IMG/VR virus record: IMGVR_UViG_3300049793_000106
Location: 1 to 38,451 of that record
Source of the DNA: a virus
DNA: 38,451 nt
Reading direction: 5' to 3' (one strand)
The notes beneath the pieces were generated by a model. It was not told the DNA's origin, did no database searches, and saw only the letters and a list, made by a program, of their open reading frames with translations. Below are positions 13,271 through 21,500 of the stretch, piece after piece; within the stretch, counting starts at the first letter, position 1, and every line of letters begins with the position of its first letter. Made by a program: the position numbers and the translations under genes.

Positions 13271-13609
13271 ATGCGCAAGAAGCTGGTACTCACGGGCCCT
13301 CTCAAGGGCCAGACCGTCGAACTTCGCAAGTACAGGTTCGTGGACGGCGTGTGCGACATTTCCGCCATGCCGGACCAGGACGTTGCGGGGCTCGCAAGCT
13401 ACATGTCCGCCTGCTACCAGGCCGAACTCATCACGGAGGGCGACAATGCCCCGACTGGACCCGTCAAAGACGTACCTGATGTCGGAAGGCGGGAAGATCC
13501 CCCCGCGCCGCCCGCCCCTGCTGGCGTCGCAGATGCTGGACCCGCAGTGGTCGAGTCTCCCAAGCGGGTCGACGCAGGAAACGGACCCCGGCCCACCGGC
13601 CGGAACTGA
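13271..13609 (+). CDS. Unknown small head-region protein, 112 aa
   Basis: The first ~60 residues form a compact domain with KLVLTGPLKGQTVELRKYRF, VDGVCDIS, DVAGLASYMSACYQAELI. This resembles short phage proteins found between capsid and adaptor genes, of unknown function. The last ~50 residues are Pro/Ala-rich and probably disordered. From 13446 the same DNA holds a second open frame with a better ribosome binding site, so the C-terminal part may be partly constrained by overlap. The ATG is 3 nt after the upstream stop with only a weak Shine-Dalgarno, consistent with coupling. Confidence 0.6.
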   Translation: MRKKLVLTGPLKGQTVELRKYRFVDGVCDISAMPDQDVAGLASYMSACYQAELITEGDNAPTGPVKDVPDVGRREDPPAPPAPAGVADAGPAVVESPKRVDAGNGPRPTGRN

Positions 13610-13649
13610 AGTCAGCCGCCTTGGCCAGTTTCACCGAGTGCGGAGGTAG
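13446..13649 (+). CDS. Possible overlapping small ORF, 67 aa
   Basis: ATG at 13446 is preceded by CGGAGGGC with good spacing, stronger than that of the gene it overlaps. The product starts MPRLDPSKTYLMSEGG, continues with a proline-rich IPPRRPPLL stretch and ends just before the next gene's site GGAGG. It overlaps the 3' half of the preceding gene in another frame for 164 bp. The order of a structured-looking start and a close fit to the next gene suggests it may be translated. No family is recognised. Confidence 0.4.
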   Translation: MPRLDPSKTYLMSEGGKIPPRRPPLLASQMLDPQWSSLPSGSTQETDPGPPAGTEVSRLGQFHRVRR

Positions 13650-13652
13650 GAT

Positions 13653-14264
13653 GTGGCGATCGTTGTCGAGGACGGGACAGGAAAGGTCGATGCTGTCTCG
13701 TACGTAGCGATTGCGACTGTCGGGACGTATCAGGCCGCACGCGGCCGAACAGCGTGGGCCGCGCTCGCGAGCGACACGCTGCGGGAGCAGGCGTGCGTCC
13801 GTGCGACCGACTATGTTGAGCTCCGCTTCGCGGCCCGGTATCGAGGCAGCAGGCGCGCCGCCGGCCAGGCGCTCGGGTTCCCGCGCATCAACGCGATCGA
13901 CAACAGCGGCCACTCTCTGAACGGCGTGCCGATACACCTGGTCAAGGCATGCTGCGAGTATGCGCTGATTTCGGCCCTGCTGGGCGAGCTCGCGGCGCGG
14001 CCGCCGGCTCCGAACGGATCTCAGAATGTCGCGACCGGAGTCGTGACGGCGTCGGCCGGCGCTTCGGGAATTATCGAGAGTTTGACGCAGATCGTGGGTC
14101 CGATCACCAACAGCGTCACCTATGCGAGCCGTGGCAGCGAGTCCCTTCGCACCGAATCGGGGGGCCTTGTCAGCAGCTTCAACCTGCCTCAGTATCCTCT
14201 TGCGGACTCGTGGCTTGCGGAACTGCTTCGCAATAGCTCGAGCATCGAAACGGTACTGGCATGA
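13653..14264 (+). CDS. Head-tail adaptor (DnaT-like connector family)
   Basis: This 203-aa protein begins VAIVVEDGTGKVDAVSYVA, a signature of the phage adaptor family often labelled 'DnaT-like'. The family usually lies right after the capsid and decoration genes. Further matches are YQAARGRTAWA, CVRATDYVEL and a helical LVKACCEYALISALLGEL block. Adaptors bind the portal ring and start the neck. GTG is the start because GGAGG lies 6 nt upstream and the ATG at 13651 is out of frame. The stop overlaps the next ATG. Confidence 0.78.
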   Translation: MAIVVEDGTGKVDAVSYVAIATVGTYQAARGRTAWAALASDTLREQACVRATDYVELRFAARYRGSRRAAGQALGFPRINAIDNSGHSLNGVPIHLVKACCEYALISALLGELAARPPAPNGSQNVATGVVTASAGASGIIESLTQIVGPITNSVTYASRGSESLRTESGGLVSSFNLPQYPLADSWLAELLRNSSSIETVLA

Positions 14265-14650
14265 ACGCGATCGACTACGGCGCAATGGCTGCCATGACGG
14301 AAAGTACGATTGCGGCCAACGGTCGTGCAATTACGCTGGTGAAGTCGGGATCGACCCCCGTGAGTTCGGGCGAGCCGTGGAAGGGCGTTTCAAATCCTAT
14401 CACGGTCGCCTCGCCCGGCGGCGCGATATCCGGCATTTTCGGTTTGTTTCTTGACTACACCGAAAAAGAGATTGACGGAACCACGATCAAGCGAGGTGAC
14501 CAGAAATGCCTGGTGGCTGCGCTGGGGATTGCAGACGTCACGCAGTACGGCGGCGTCAAAGACAGCGGCAGTACGTGGAGCATCGTCAAGGCCAGCCTGC
14601 TACAGCCCGGCCCGACTCGGCTGCTTTTCGAGTTTCAGTTGAGACAGTGA
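14261..14650 (+). CDS. Neck / head-closure-like protein, 129 aa
   Basis: The ATG overlaps the adaptor stop (ATGA). The product is small, beta-rich and free of signal or membrane segments: NGRAITLVKSG, ISGIFGLFLDYTEKEIDGTTIKRGDQKCLVAAL, then STWSIVKASLLQPGPTRLLFEFQLRQ. The 'RGDQK' plus 'W.I...' layout and the position between adaptor and tail terminator fit head-closure (stopper) proteins that seal the portal after packaging. The assignment is mainly from gene order. Confidence 0.65.
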   Translation: MNAIDYGAMAAMTESTIAANGRAITLVKSGSTPVSSGEPWKGVSNPITVASPGGAISGIFGLFLDYTEKEIDGTTIKRGDQKCLVAALGIADVTQYGGVKDSGSTWSIVKASLLQPGPTRLLFEFQLRQ

Positions 14651-14651
14651 C

Positions 14652-15098
14652 ATGCCGCTGACACACCTACAGGCACAAGACGACATCTGCGGCGCGCTCG
14701 CAGCAACGTGGGCAGGTAACGGCGCGACATCGCCCTACCCGCTGCTGTTCGAAAACACCGGCGAGCAGCGACCAAGCCCAACCGCCGACGTGGTTCTCCC
14801 CTGGGCTTGGGCACAGGTCCGACGCGTGACGAGTCCGCAAAGTTCCCTGACGTCGGACGACGCAGGGCGCAAGCGATACACCACCCGCGGCTTTGTGGGT
14901 GTGCAAATTTTCACGCCGCGGGGAGATGGAAGTACGGGGGCCCTGACGGTTGGTACAGTTGTCGAAGGCGCATTCAAGGGTAAGCGAACAGCAAACGGTG
15001 TCGTTTTCAGTCACGTTCGGCTAAAGGAAATCGGGCCAAGCGGCCCGTGGATGCAGTCCGACGTGGAAGCAGATTTCGAGTACGACTCGATTCAGTAA
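14652..15098 (+). CDS. Tail terminator-like protein, 148 aa
   Basis: This 148-aa protein has the size and alpha/beta pattern of the DUF4128/gpU type tail terminators that cap the tail tube: an N-terminal helix (LQAQDDICGALAATW), PLLFENTGEQRPS, a long strand ARVRRVT-like region, RGFVGVQIFTPRGDGSTGALT, and C-terminal VRLKEIGPSGPWMQSDVEADFEYD. It lies immediately before the tail tube gene, as expected. Start ATG is 1 nt after the upstream stop. A weak site is present, so coupling is likely. Confidence 0.72.
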   Translation: MPLTHLQAQDDICGALAATWAGNGATSPYPLLFENTGEQRPSPTADVVLPWAWAQVRRVTSPQSSLTSDDAGRKRYTTRGFVGVQIFTPRGDGSTGALTVGTVVEGAFKGKRTANGVVFSHVRLKEIGPSGPWMQSDVEADFEYDSIQ

Positions 15099-15110
15099 AG
15101 GGGGCCTATC

Positions 15111-16661
15111 ATGGCAATTCTCAGCAAGATCGACAGCAACTTTGCAGGCGGCGTCCGCATCGCGGAGGAAGCCTCTCTCGGAGTTCTGCCGGGGTCCCCG
15201 GTGTGGAGGGGCGTCGAGCCCAACAGCTTCTCGGACTTCGGCGGCAAGCTCACGCTTCTCGAGCGTCGACCGATCAATCCCTCGCGTCAGCGCAAGAAAG
15301 GGTCGATCACGGATCTGGATGCTTCGGGCGGTCTCAATGTCGACCTGACACAGAACGCGCTTCAGGAGATCCTTCAGGGCGTGTTCTTCGCGGACCTTCG
15401 CCGCAAGGCCGAGTTCGGTGACGGTTCCGGAGTCATCACGGGTGTTGTCGCGTCGTCGCACACCTACACGGCGGCCTCCGGTCTCAGCGTGTTCCGGGTC
15501 GGTGATCTGGTCAACGCCAGCGGCTTCGCCGTCACGGCCAACAATGGTCTCAAGCGCGTGACCTCGGCGTCTTCGACGGCCCCGGTCGTTGCGGAAACCA
15601 TCGCGGACGAAACGCCGGCCGCGGCCGCCAAGCTCGTCCAAGTGGGTTTTCAGTTCGCGTCGGGCGACGCCACCTTCACGAACTCCGGCGCATTCCCGGT
15701 ACTCGGCGCAGCGGCCAAGGATCTCACGCAACTCGGGATCATCCCGGGCGAGTGGATCTACATTGGCGGGGACCTGTCGGCCAATCAGTTCGCGACGGCG
15801 GTCAACAACGGATTCGCGCGAGTCCGCAGCGTCACGGTGACTGCAATCACGCTCGACAAGACGCAGTTCACGACCGTGACGGATTCGGGCAGCGGCAAGA
15901 CCATCCGCATTTTCATCGGCCGCGTCCTCAAGAACGAAACCGGGACCGACATCGTGCGCCGCACCTACCAGGTCGAACGCCTGCTCGGCGCTCCCGATAC
16001 GGCCAACCAGGTCAGCCCCGATGACTACCAGTCGGAATACCTGGTGGGCGCGCTCGCCAACGAGTTCAAACTCAACATCGGACAGGCCACCAAGGCGACG
16101 TGCGACTTCGGGTTCATTGGAACGGACTTCGAGCAGCGCACGGCCGCCGAAGGCCCCAAGTCCGGGTCGCGCCCCGACATCGAAGAAGAAGACGCATTCA
16201 ACACGTCGAGCGACTTCGCGAGAATCAAGATGGCGCTCGTCTCGCCCACCAGTGGGGCACCCGAAGCACTGTTCGCCTACGTGACGGACCTTGCGTTCTC
16301 GGTCAACAACAACGGCTCGCCGGCCAAGGCGGTTGGGGTTCTCGGGGCCTTCGAGATCATCGCGGGCATGTTCGAAGTGGGCGGCACTTTGACGGCCTAC
16401 TTCTCCACGATCGAAGCCGTCAAGGCGGTGCGCGACAATTCGGACGTCACGATCGACGCGATTCTGGTCAAGGAAAACTCGGGCATCGCGCTGGACCTCC
16501 CGCTGATCGCGCTGGGCAACGGCCGGCTCGACATCGTGCAGGATCAGGCAATCAAGCTGCCGGTCGAAATGCAGGCCGCCAGCGGCGCGAAGGTTGCGGG
16601 TACGCTGGATCACACGGCCTGTTTTTGTTTCTTTGACTATTTGCCAGACTCAGCGGAGTGA
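15111..16661 (+). CDS. Major tail tube protein
   Basis: This 516-aa protein has AAGGGGG upstream and precedes the tail chaperone pair. It fits large siphovirus tube proteins: N-terminal [57 protein letters not shown], and C-terminal [30 protein letters not shown] and [18 protein letters not shown]. About 110-165 and 205-255 hold two copies of a small beta module ([12 protein letters not shown] with [20 protein letters not shown] with NNGFARV), which probably project from the tube. The tube is longer than the usual 200-350 aa because of these. It ends 6 bp before a long hairpin. Confidence 0.85.
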   Translation: MAILSKIDSNFAGGVRIAEEASLGVLPGSPVWRGVEPNSFSDFGGKLTLLERRPINPSRQRKKGSITDLDASGGLNVDLTQNALQEILQGVFFADLRRKAEFGDGSGVITGVVASSHTYTAASGLSVFRVGDLVNASGFAVTANNGLKRVTSASSTAPVVAETIADETPAAAAKLVQVGFQFASGDATFTNSGAFPVLGAAAKDLTQLGIIPGEWIYIGGDLSANQFATAVNNGFARVRSVTVTAITLDKTQFTTVTDSGSGKTIRIFIGRVLKNETGTDIVRRTYQVERLLGAPDTANQVSPDDYQSEYLVGALANEFKLNIGQATKATCDFGFIGTDFEQRTAAEGPKSGSRPDIEEEDAFNTSSDFARIKMALVSPTSGAPEALFAYVTDLAFSVNNNGSPAKAVGVLGAFEIIAGMFEVGGTLTAYFSTIEAVKAVRDNSDVTIDAILVKENSGIALDLPLIALGNGRLDIVQDQAIKLPVEMQAASGAKVAGTLDHTACFCFFDYLPDSAE

Positions 16662-16666
16662 TGTAA

Positions 16667-16708
16667 GTAAGGGGGGTGAGACGCGGAAAGAAACCACGCC
16701 CCCCTTAC
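16667..16708 (+). repeat. Hairpin after tail tube gene
   Basis: GTAAGGGGGG (16667-16676) pairs perfectly with CCCCCCTTAC (16699-16708), and two further pairs close inward. It starts 6 bp after the tail tube stop. No U-tract follows. The descending arm lies inside the in-frame upstream extension of the HNH gene, and the six-C run could also hide a length error. Confidence 0.6.
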
Positions 16709-16760
16709 CGAACGGTTAGAGGAGAAGATTGACAGGTCCGGTGGCCCGGGGGCGTGCCAC

Positions 16761-17285
16761 TTGTGGACGGCCAGTTGTCAGAACAAGGGCTACGGGCAAA
16801 TTCGCAGAGCCCTACCTGACGGCACCGTAACCAGGAGCCTTGCCCATCGTGCGTCGTACGAGACACGCGTAGGCCCTATTCCAAGCGGAATGGACGTTCT
16901 GCACAATTGCGACACTCCGCGGTGCTGCAACGAACTTCACTTATTTCTCGGCACGCACGCGGACAATATGCACGACATGGCTACCAAGGGTCGCCATTTT
17001 TCCGTCACGAAGCCGGGGAGGGTTGCGCGCGGGGACCGACACGGAACCCACACAAAGCCGGAGCGCCGGGCCACTGGCGACCGAAGCGTGATGCGTAAAC
17101 ACCCAGAAATGATTCTCCGTGGCGTGCACAACGGCAATTCTAAATTCTCAGAAGACGTCGTTGACGCTGTCCGATCAGACCTCGCAATTCCCTTGAAACA
17201 GCGAGACATCGCGGCCAAACACGGGATCAGCCAATCCCAAGTCAGCAATATCAATCGCGGCTTGCAACGTTCTCAAACTTCGTAA
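16761..17285 (+). CDS. Free-standing HNH endonuclease with HTH tail; start uncertain
   Basis: The protein has an HNH core (LAHRASYETRVGPIPSGMDVLHNCD, CCNELHLFLGTHADNMHDMATKGR) and a C-terminal helix-turn-helix (KQRDIAAKHGISQSQVSNINRG), like NUMOD-type free-standing homing enzymes. The TTG at 16761 is used, but the same frame is open upstream to 16680. There it reads LTERLEEKIDRSGGPGACHLW, the usual N-terminus of this family, without any ATG, GTG or TTG. A strong GAGGAG site at 16719-16724 is followed by a TTG at 16729 that is out of frame. So either a non-standard start (ATT 16728) is used or a frameshift has hit the gene or the assembly. It sits between two structural genes. Confidence 0.78.
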   Translation: MWTASCQNKGYGQIRRALPDGTVTRSLAHRASYETRVGPIPSGMDVLHNCDTPRCCNELHLFLGTHADNMHDMATKGRHFSVTKPGRVARGDRHGTHTKPERRATGDRSVMRKHPEMILRGVHNGNSKFSEDVVDAVRSDLAIPLKQRDIAAKHGISQSQVSNINRGLQRSQTS

Positions 17286-17314
17286 GCGCACAGGTTTTCG
17301 GGAAGGCGGAACAC

Positions 17315-17355
17315 CAAGTGGCCGGCAGGGGTACAACATCCCTGCCGGCCACTTG
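17315..17355 (+). repeat. Perfect 16-bp hairpin before tail chaperone gene
   Basis: CAAGTGGCCGGCAGGG (17315-17330) pairs without mismatch with 17340-17355 across a 9-nt loop. It lies between the HNH gene and the chaperone's ribosome binding site (AAGGAG, 17361-17366). No U-tract follows, so it is not a classical intrinsic terminator. It is the longest perfect stem in the window. It may fold the 5' leader of the chaperone message. Confidence 0.75.
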
Positions 17356-17375
17356 CCGTCAAGGAGCCCTCCCCG

Positions 17376-17786
17376 ATGCCCCTGTATTCCGACAACCAAA
17401 CCTGTCCCGACGCCGAGAAAAACGGCATCCTGGTCGAATTTTCTGACTTCTGGTTTCGCTGCGCCCGGGCCGGCGGCGCCAACAAAGAGTACGCCAAGGT
17501 CCTTGAGCGCAAGTCGCGCCGGCTGCGCGGCGAGGCCGACTCTGGCAAGCTCTCCGAAGACAAGGCGCGCGGTGTTCTCAAGGAAGTCTACGCCGAGACC
17601 ATCGTCAAGGAATGGGGCGGGCCGGGCCTGCTCGGTCCCGACGACAAGCCGCTGGAGTGTACGTCGGAAAACGTGCTCAAGGTCCTCCAGGACTTGGACA
17701 TGGTTTACGATCGCGTCTACTCCGAAGTGACGCTGGCCAAGAACTACCTCAAGTCCATGATCGAGGAAGATTCGGGAAACTCGTAG
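17376..17786 (+). CDS. Tail assembly chaperone (G-like)
   Basis: The 136-aa protein lies between tail tube and tape measure, where the G and GT tail assembly chaperones are encoded. The sequence is acidic and helical: residues 17-40 FLVEFSDFWFRCARAGG-like, EYAKVLERKSRRLRGEADSG, then VLKEVYAETIVKEWGG and a final LDMVYDRVYSEVTLAKNYLKSMIEEDSGNS. The family binds the tape measure and recruits tube protein. The stop TAG (17784-17786) comes two codons after a slippery GGGAAAC, and a longer frame-shifted product is expected (see the next entry). A GGAG ribosome binding site precedes the ATG. Confidence 0.8.
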   Translation: MPLYSDNQTCPDAEKNGILVEFSDFWFRCARAGGANKEYAKVLERKSRRLRGEADSGKLSEDKARGVLKEVYAETIVKEWGGPGLLGPDDKPLECTSENVLKVLQDLDMVYDRVYSEVTLAKNYLKSMIEEDSGNS

Positions 17787-18223
17787 CGGTCCTGCTCTGG
17801 GGTCTGGAGCATCCGCAAGAACAAGAGATCCGAAAGCAGGCGGAGCGGGACCGATTACCGCTTCCGCCTTCCTTCGAACACAAGCCCGTTCTGTGGCCCG
17901 GTCTGGGGCTCTACTGGGAAGCGTTCGAAGAACTGTGCAGCGAGCGCGACGGCATGGGAGGTTCTATCCCGTGGTCGTCCATCCACACGTACTGCACAGA
18001 ATACGCAATTTCCGGAGAGCAGCGCGAGGCGCTGTTCTATCATGTCCGTGCGCTCGAGGCTGCGCTTGCGCGGCATCACGACAAGGGGGACGGAAGTGGA
18101 CCTCCACGACCTCGCGGACAGGATGGGAAGGCGGGCCGACGCGGTCCCGCTTCGTCACGCGAGGATTCTGAGGGCGGTCTCGGACGAAGTCCTGGAGACG
18201 GTGGTCCGCAACACCCCGGTTGA
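17376..18223 (+). CDS. Tail assembly chaperone GT fusion by -1 frameshift
   Basis: The fusion is 17376-17780 joined to 17780-18223, about 282 aa. The T part begins LVAVLLWGLEHPQEQEIRKQ and continues PLPPSFEHKPVLWPGLGLYWEAFEELCSERDGM, IPWSSIHTYCTEYAIS and a helix EQREALFYHVRALEAALARHH. This extension in the known system links tube protein subunits to the tape measure. The last ~45 residues (GDGSGPPRPRGQ onward) are Gly/Arg/Pro-rich and overlap the next gene in another frame, so they may be the less constrained part. No independent start is needed or obvious for the T part. Confidence 0.78.
17774..17780 (+). other. -1 ribosomal frameshift site GGGAAAC
   Basis: The heptamer GGGAAAC is read in the zero frame as G GGA AAC, exactly the X XXY YYZ pattern needed for tandem -1 slippage. 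The zero frame ends two codons later (TCG TAG). The -1 frame continues from CTC at 17780-17782 without a stop to 18221-18223. Position and logic are those of the conserved G/GT frameshift in tailed phages. Confidence 0.85.
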
Positions 18224-18548
18224 CGAAGGCGTAGCGCGATCGAACTGGCTCGTCAGCGTGGACGCAGAAGTGGACGCGGTGATTGAGCCTTACGACCGCC
18301 TGGAGAAAGGCACCGACCTTTCGAAATTCTTCGAGACATCCAATGCCGATGGCGCAATCGCCGCCGGTCGCGAAGTGCTCTCTCTCGTCACGCAGCCCGC
18401 CACGGTCTTTGTGCAGAACAGCGTCGCGTACATCGGCTTGCTCAACTACGGGGGCTACAGCCTCCAGTCGAGCCGCTTCGTGAGGACAGCGCTGGTCGCG
18501 GGTCGCGCCGTGCTGACCTACGCCGACATGGACCTTTTCAATGTCTGA
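18096..18548 (+). CDS. gp10-like tail completion / connector protein, 150 aa
   Basis: The GTG at 18096 is chosen because AAGGGGGA (18083-18090) lies 5 nt upstream; an ATG at 18042 has no site. The product resembles the HK97 gp10-like group: VDLHDLADRMGRRADAV, then VSDEVLETVVRNTPVDEGVARSNWLVSV, a hallmark 'TPVDTGxxRxxW' pattern, and C-terminal YIGLLNYGGYSLQSSRFVRTAL. Such proteins normally complete the head-tail joint. Here it lies after the tail chaperones instead of before the tail tube, a less usual place. The stop overlaps the tape measure ATG by 8 bp. Confidence 0.72.
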   Translation: MDLHDLADRMGRRADAVPLRHARILRAVSDEVLETVVRNTPVDEGVARSNWLVSVDAEVDAVIEPYDRLEKGTDLSKFFETSNADGAIAAGREVLSLVTQPATVFVQNSVAYIGLLNYGGYSLQSSRFVRTALVAGRAVLTYADMDLFNV

Positions 18549-21500
18549 AGAACGCATTGTCGTAGCGATTGAGGGTAAGGGCCACGTCGAAGAAACGACG
18601 GCCCTCAATGCGATCAAGGCTGCGGCCGAAGGCGCACACCAAGCAATCTCGACTCTCAACGCCGCACTCAAGGGCGGCGGGGCGATCAAGGAAGTGTCTG
18701 CGGCCGCATCCGGAGCCGCGACGGCCGTGACTGCGGTCACGAAGGCCACCAAGGAAGACCTTGTGTGGGTGCGGGGCTGGGGCGCAGAGTGGAAGGCGCA
18801 GACCAAGGCGGTTGTTGCTTCCAATGCGGGTGCGGCCAAAGAAGTCGCCAGCGAGTGGGATATCGCTCAGAAAGAAATCCTTCGCGGCGTTGCCGAGCGC
18901 ATGCGCGCCGAGAACACCGTCCGCAAGCAAATGAAGGCACTCACGGCATCCGAGCTCGAAGCCGAAATCGCGCTCGAGACGGAGAAGGCCACCAAGATAC
19001 TCCAACTCGTCAAGGACGAAATCACTGCGCACAAAGAGGCAGGGAGGGAAATTCTCGCCGCCGACAAGGCGCGTATTTCTGTTCAGGACGAAATCAATCA
19101 GGCGTACGCGGATCGAGAGGCCGTCCGCCAGGCTCAAATCAACTCGGCGTTCAATTCGCGAAGCGCACAGAGTGTCAGCGGCTCCACAGGGGCGGTGTTC
19201 TCCGCCGCGTCTTCGGCTTCGCGCACACTCGACGCCGAGAATGCCGGGGAGTTCGCCGTAGCGGAACAGGCCCGCCGAGCCGAAATTCTCGCAACACAAA
19301 AGACGTTCGCAAATATGTTCCGCGAGCGCGACGCTCTTGGGCGAAAGCAGGCAGCGCAAGACCTTGCCTGGATTCGTGGGTGGGGCGCCGAGTGGAGGTT
19401 GCAGATTCGTGAGGTGGAACGGGCTCGGATCACTGCGGCCCGTGAAGCCTCCACACAGGAGCGCGCGTCCAATCGAGCCGCCGTTAAAGCGGCCCAACCC
19501 ACCAAGATCCCGTCGACCGCCACTAGCGCGGTGTTTGGGCTGGGCGCTACTCTGGGAACCGCATTCTTGGGCGTCAGTGCGCTCAAGGAACTGACCGAGA
19601 TCACGGATGCCTATCAGTCACTCAGCAACCGTGTGCGACTGGTTACGCAAACGGATCGCGAGCGTATCGCGGTTGAAACCGAACTGTTCAACATTTCCAA
19701 CCGAGCGCGTGTCTCGCTCGACGCTACCAGCCAGATTTACCAGCGCATCGCGACTTCCGCCGGCGGCCTCAACCTGACGCAGTCCAACGTACTGCGCATC
19801 ACCGAAACCATCAGTACGGCCGCGATCGTTGGCGGTTCTGTGGGCGTGGAAGCAGAAAAAGGCATCCTGCAACTCACCCAAGGATTCTCGCGCGGAGTTT
19901 TGCGCGGCGATGAACTTCGCTCCGTCCTCGAGCAATTGCCCGGCGTGGCAGACGTTCTGGCCGAGCACTTCAAGGTCAACCGCGGGGAGCTCTACCGGCT
20001 GGGTGAACAGGGCAAGCTGACTTCAGTAGAACTCATCAAAGCGTTCCAGGAAGCCGAACGCGAAATCAACGACAAGTTCGGCAAGACGATTCCGACGATC
20101 GGGCAGGCATTCACAGTTTTTCGCAACAAGTTTGTCGAGTTTATTGGTGGTGTGCAGTCGAGCACCGGAATCTTCGGGGGAATTGCAAAGGGCATCATTG
20201 AGCTAGCGGATAGTCTGGAGGAAGTGGGAAAAGTCCTCGTCACCGCAGCCATCTATAAGGGCATCCAACTCATTCAGTCCGCCATCATTGCGCTGTACGC
20301 GACCTCGGGTCTTGGACTTGCCAAGGTGATTTTTGCGGGACTGCTTGCAGCTAACCTTGACGTCAAGACCGTCTCCGACGCTGTTGGCGGGCTGCGCACC
20401 GCGATCGACACGCTCTACACTTCGGCCACGAAAGCAAAAGATGTTGTGGTCAACGTGTTCACTTTTCTCGCAGGAGCAGCGCTCGTCACTGGAATCAATG
20501 CGCTGGCAATCGCGCTGGACACCGGAGGGCTTGTCGGAGCACTTGTAAAGGTCAAGAGCGTCCTCGAAGGTATTCAGGGCTTGGCGATCATTCAGATTTT
20601 GTTGGCAGGCGCGACTAACCCAATTGTGCTTGGCCTCGCCGCAATCACGGGCGCGGCGGCCGTCGCGTACCAGAACAGGGAAGCGCTGATCCAGGCAGGC
20701 GTCACCAAGCTCGGCGGCGGCGCCTACTATGGCCATGCGGGCGCGAATCGCGCCAAGGCATTGTTGCCTACGTCGTATACGGGTGTCGGGTCAGATTCGA
20801 CCGATCAGCTTACCGAAAAGGGCGCACTCGACTCCATCATCTATGGACGCGCTGCGAGCGGCGGAGCGAAGGGAGGGAATCGTCGTACGTTCTCCGATAT
20901 TTTGAGTGAAACGAAAGACGCTCTGGTGGTTCTTCAGAACTATGGTCGAGAGCGCGCCGTGTTGGGAGGTATTCTCAAAGCAGAACACTCGCTCAAGAGG
21001 CAGTTGAATGAGGACGAGGAAAAGTCGCTTCGACTGGTGCTTGAGCAGATCGCAGCGCAGAAGGTTAAGAACACCGCCCTTGATCTCGACAAGGCAGGCC
21101 GTCGTTTTCAGCAGACTGTCGCACTGCGCGGTAGCGCGCTCGCGGCGCAGCAGGCGGTCTTCTCTGCAAGGGATTCCGCCGGAATTGAAGATGGGGACCC
21201 ACTCGGGGAAGCACTCTCTCGCAAAGCGAAGGGCATCTCACTTCGGCAGTCTTACGAAACTCTGTTTCAATCGACCACGGATAGCCTCAACTCTAAGTCC
21301 CCCGGCAATGCGGCGACTCGCGCCGAAAATATTGATGCCATCAACAAGGCGCTCGAGCAAAACGCCATCTCGGCCGACCAAGCTCGAAAGGCCCTCAATG
21401 AACTGGAGAAGCAGGCTCTTGCGACCGACCTGAGTTTCCGTTCCGGACTGTCGCAAGGCTTCCTCGATATCGACAACAAGTTGCTCGATGTCGCTAGCAG

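Noticed and set aside
17315-17355. Rho-independent terminator
   Set aside because: The stem is perfect but followed by CCGTCAAGG, not a T run. The same applies to the hairpins at 11757 and 10637.
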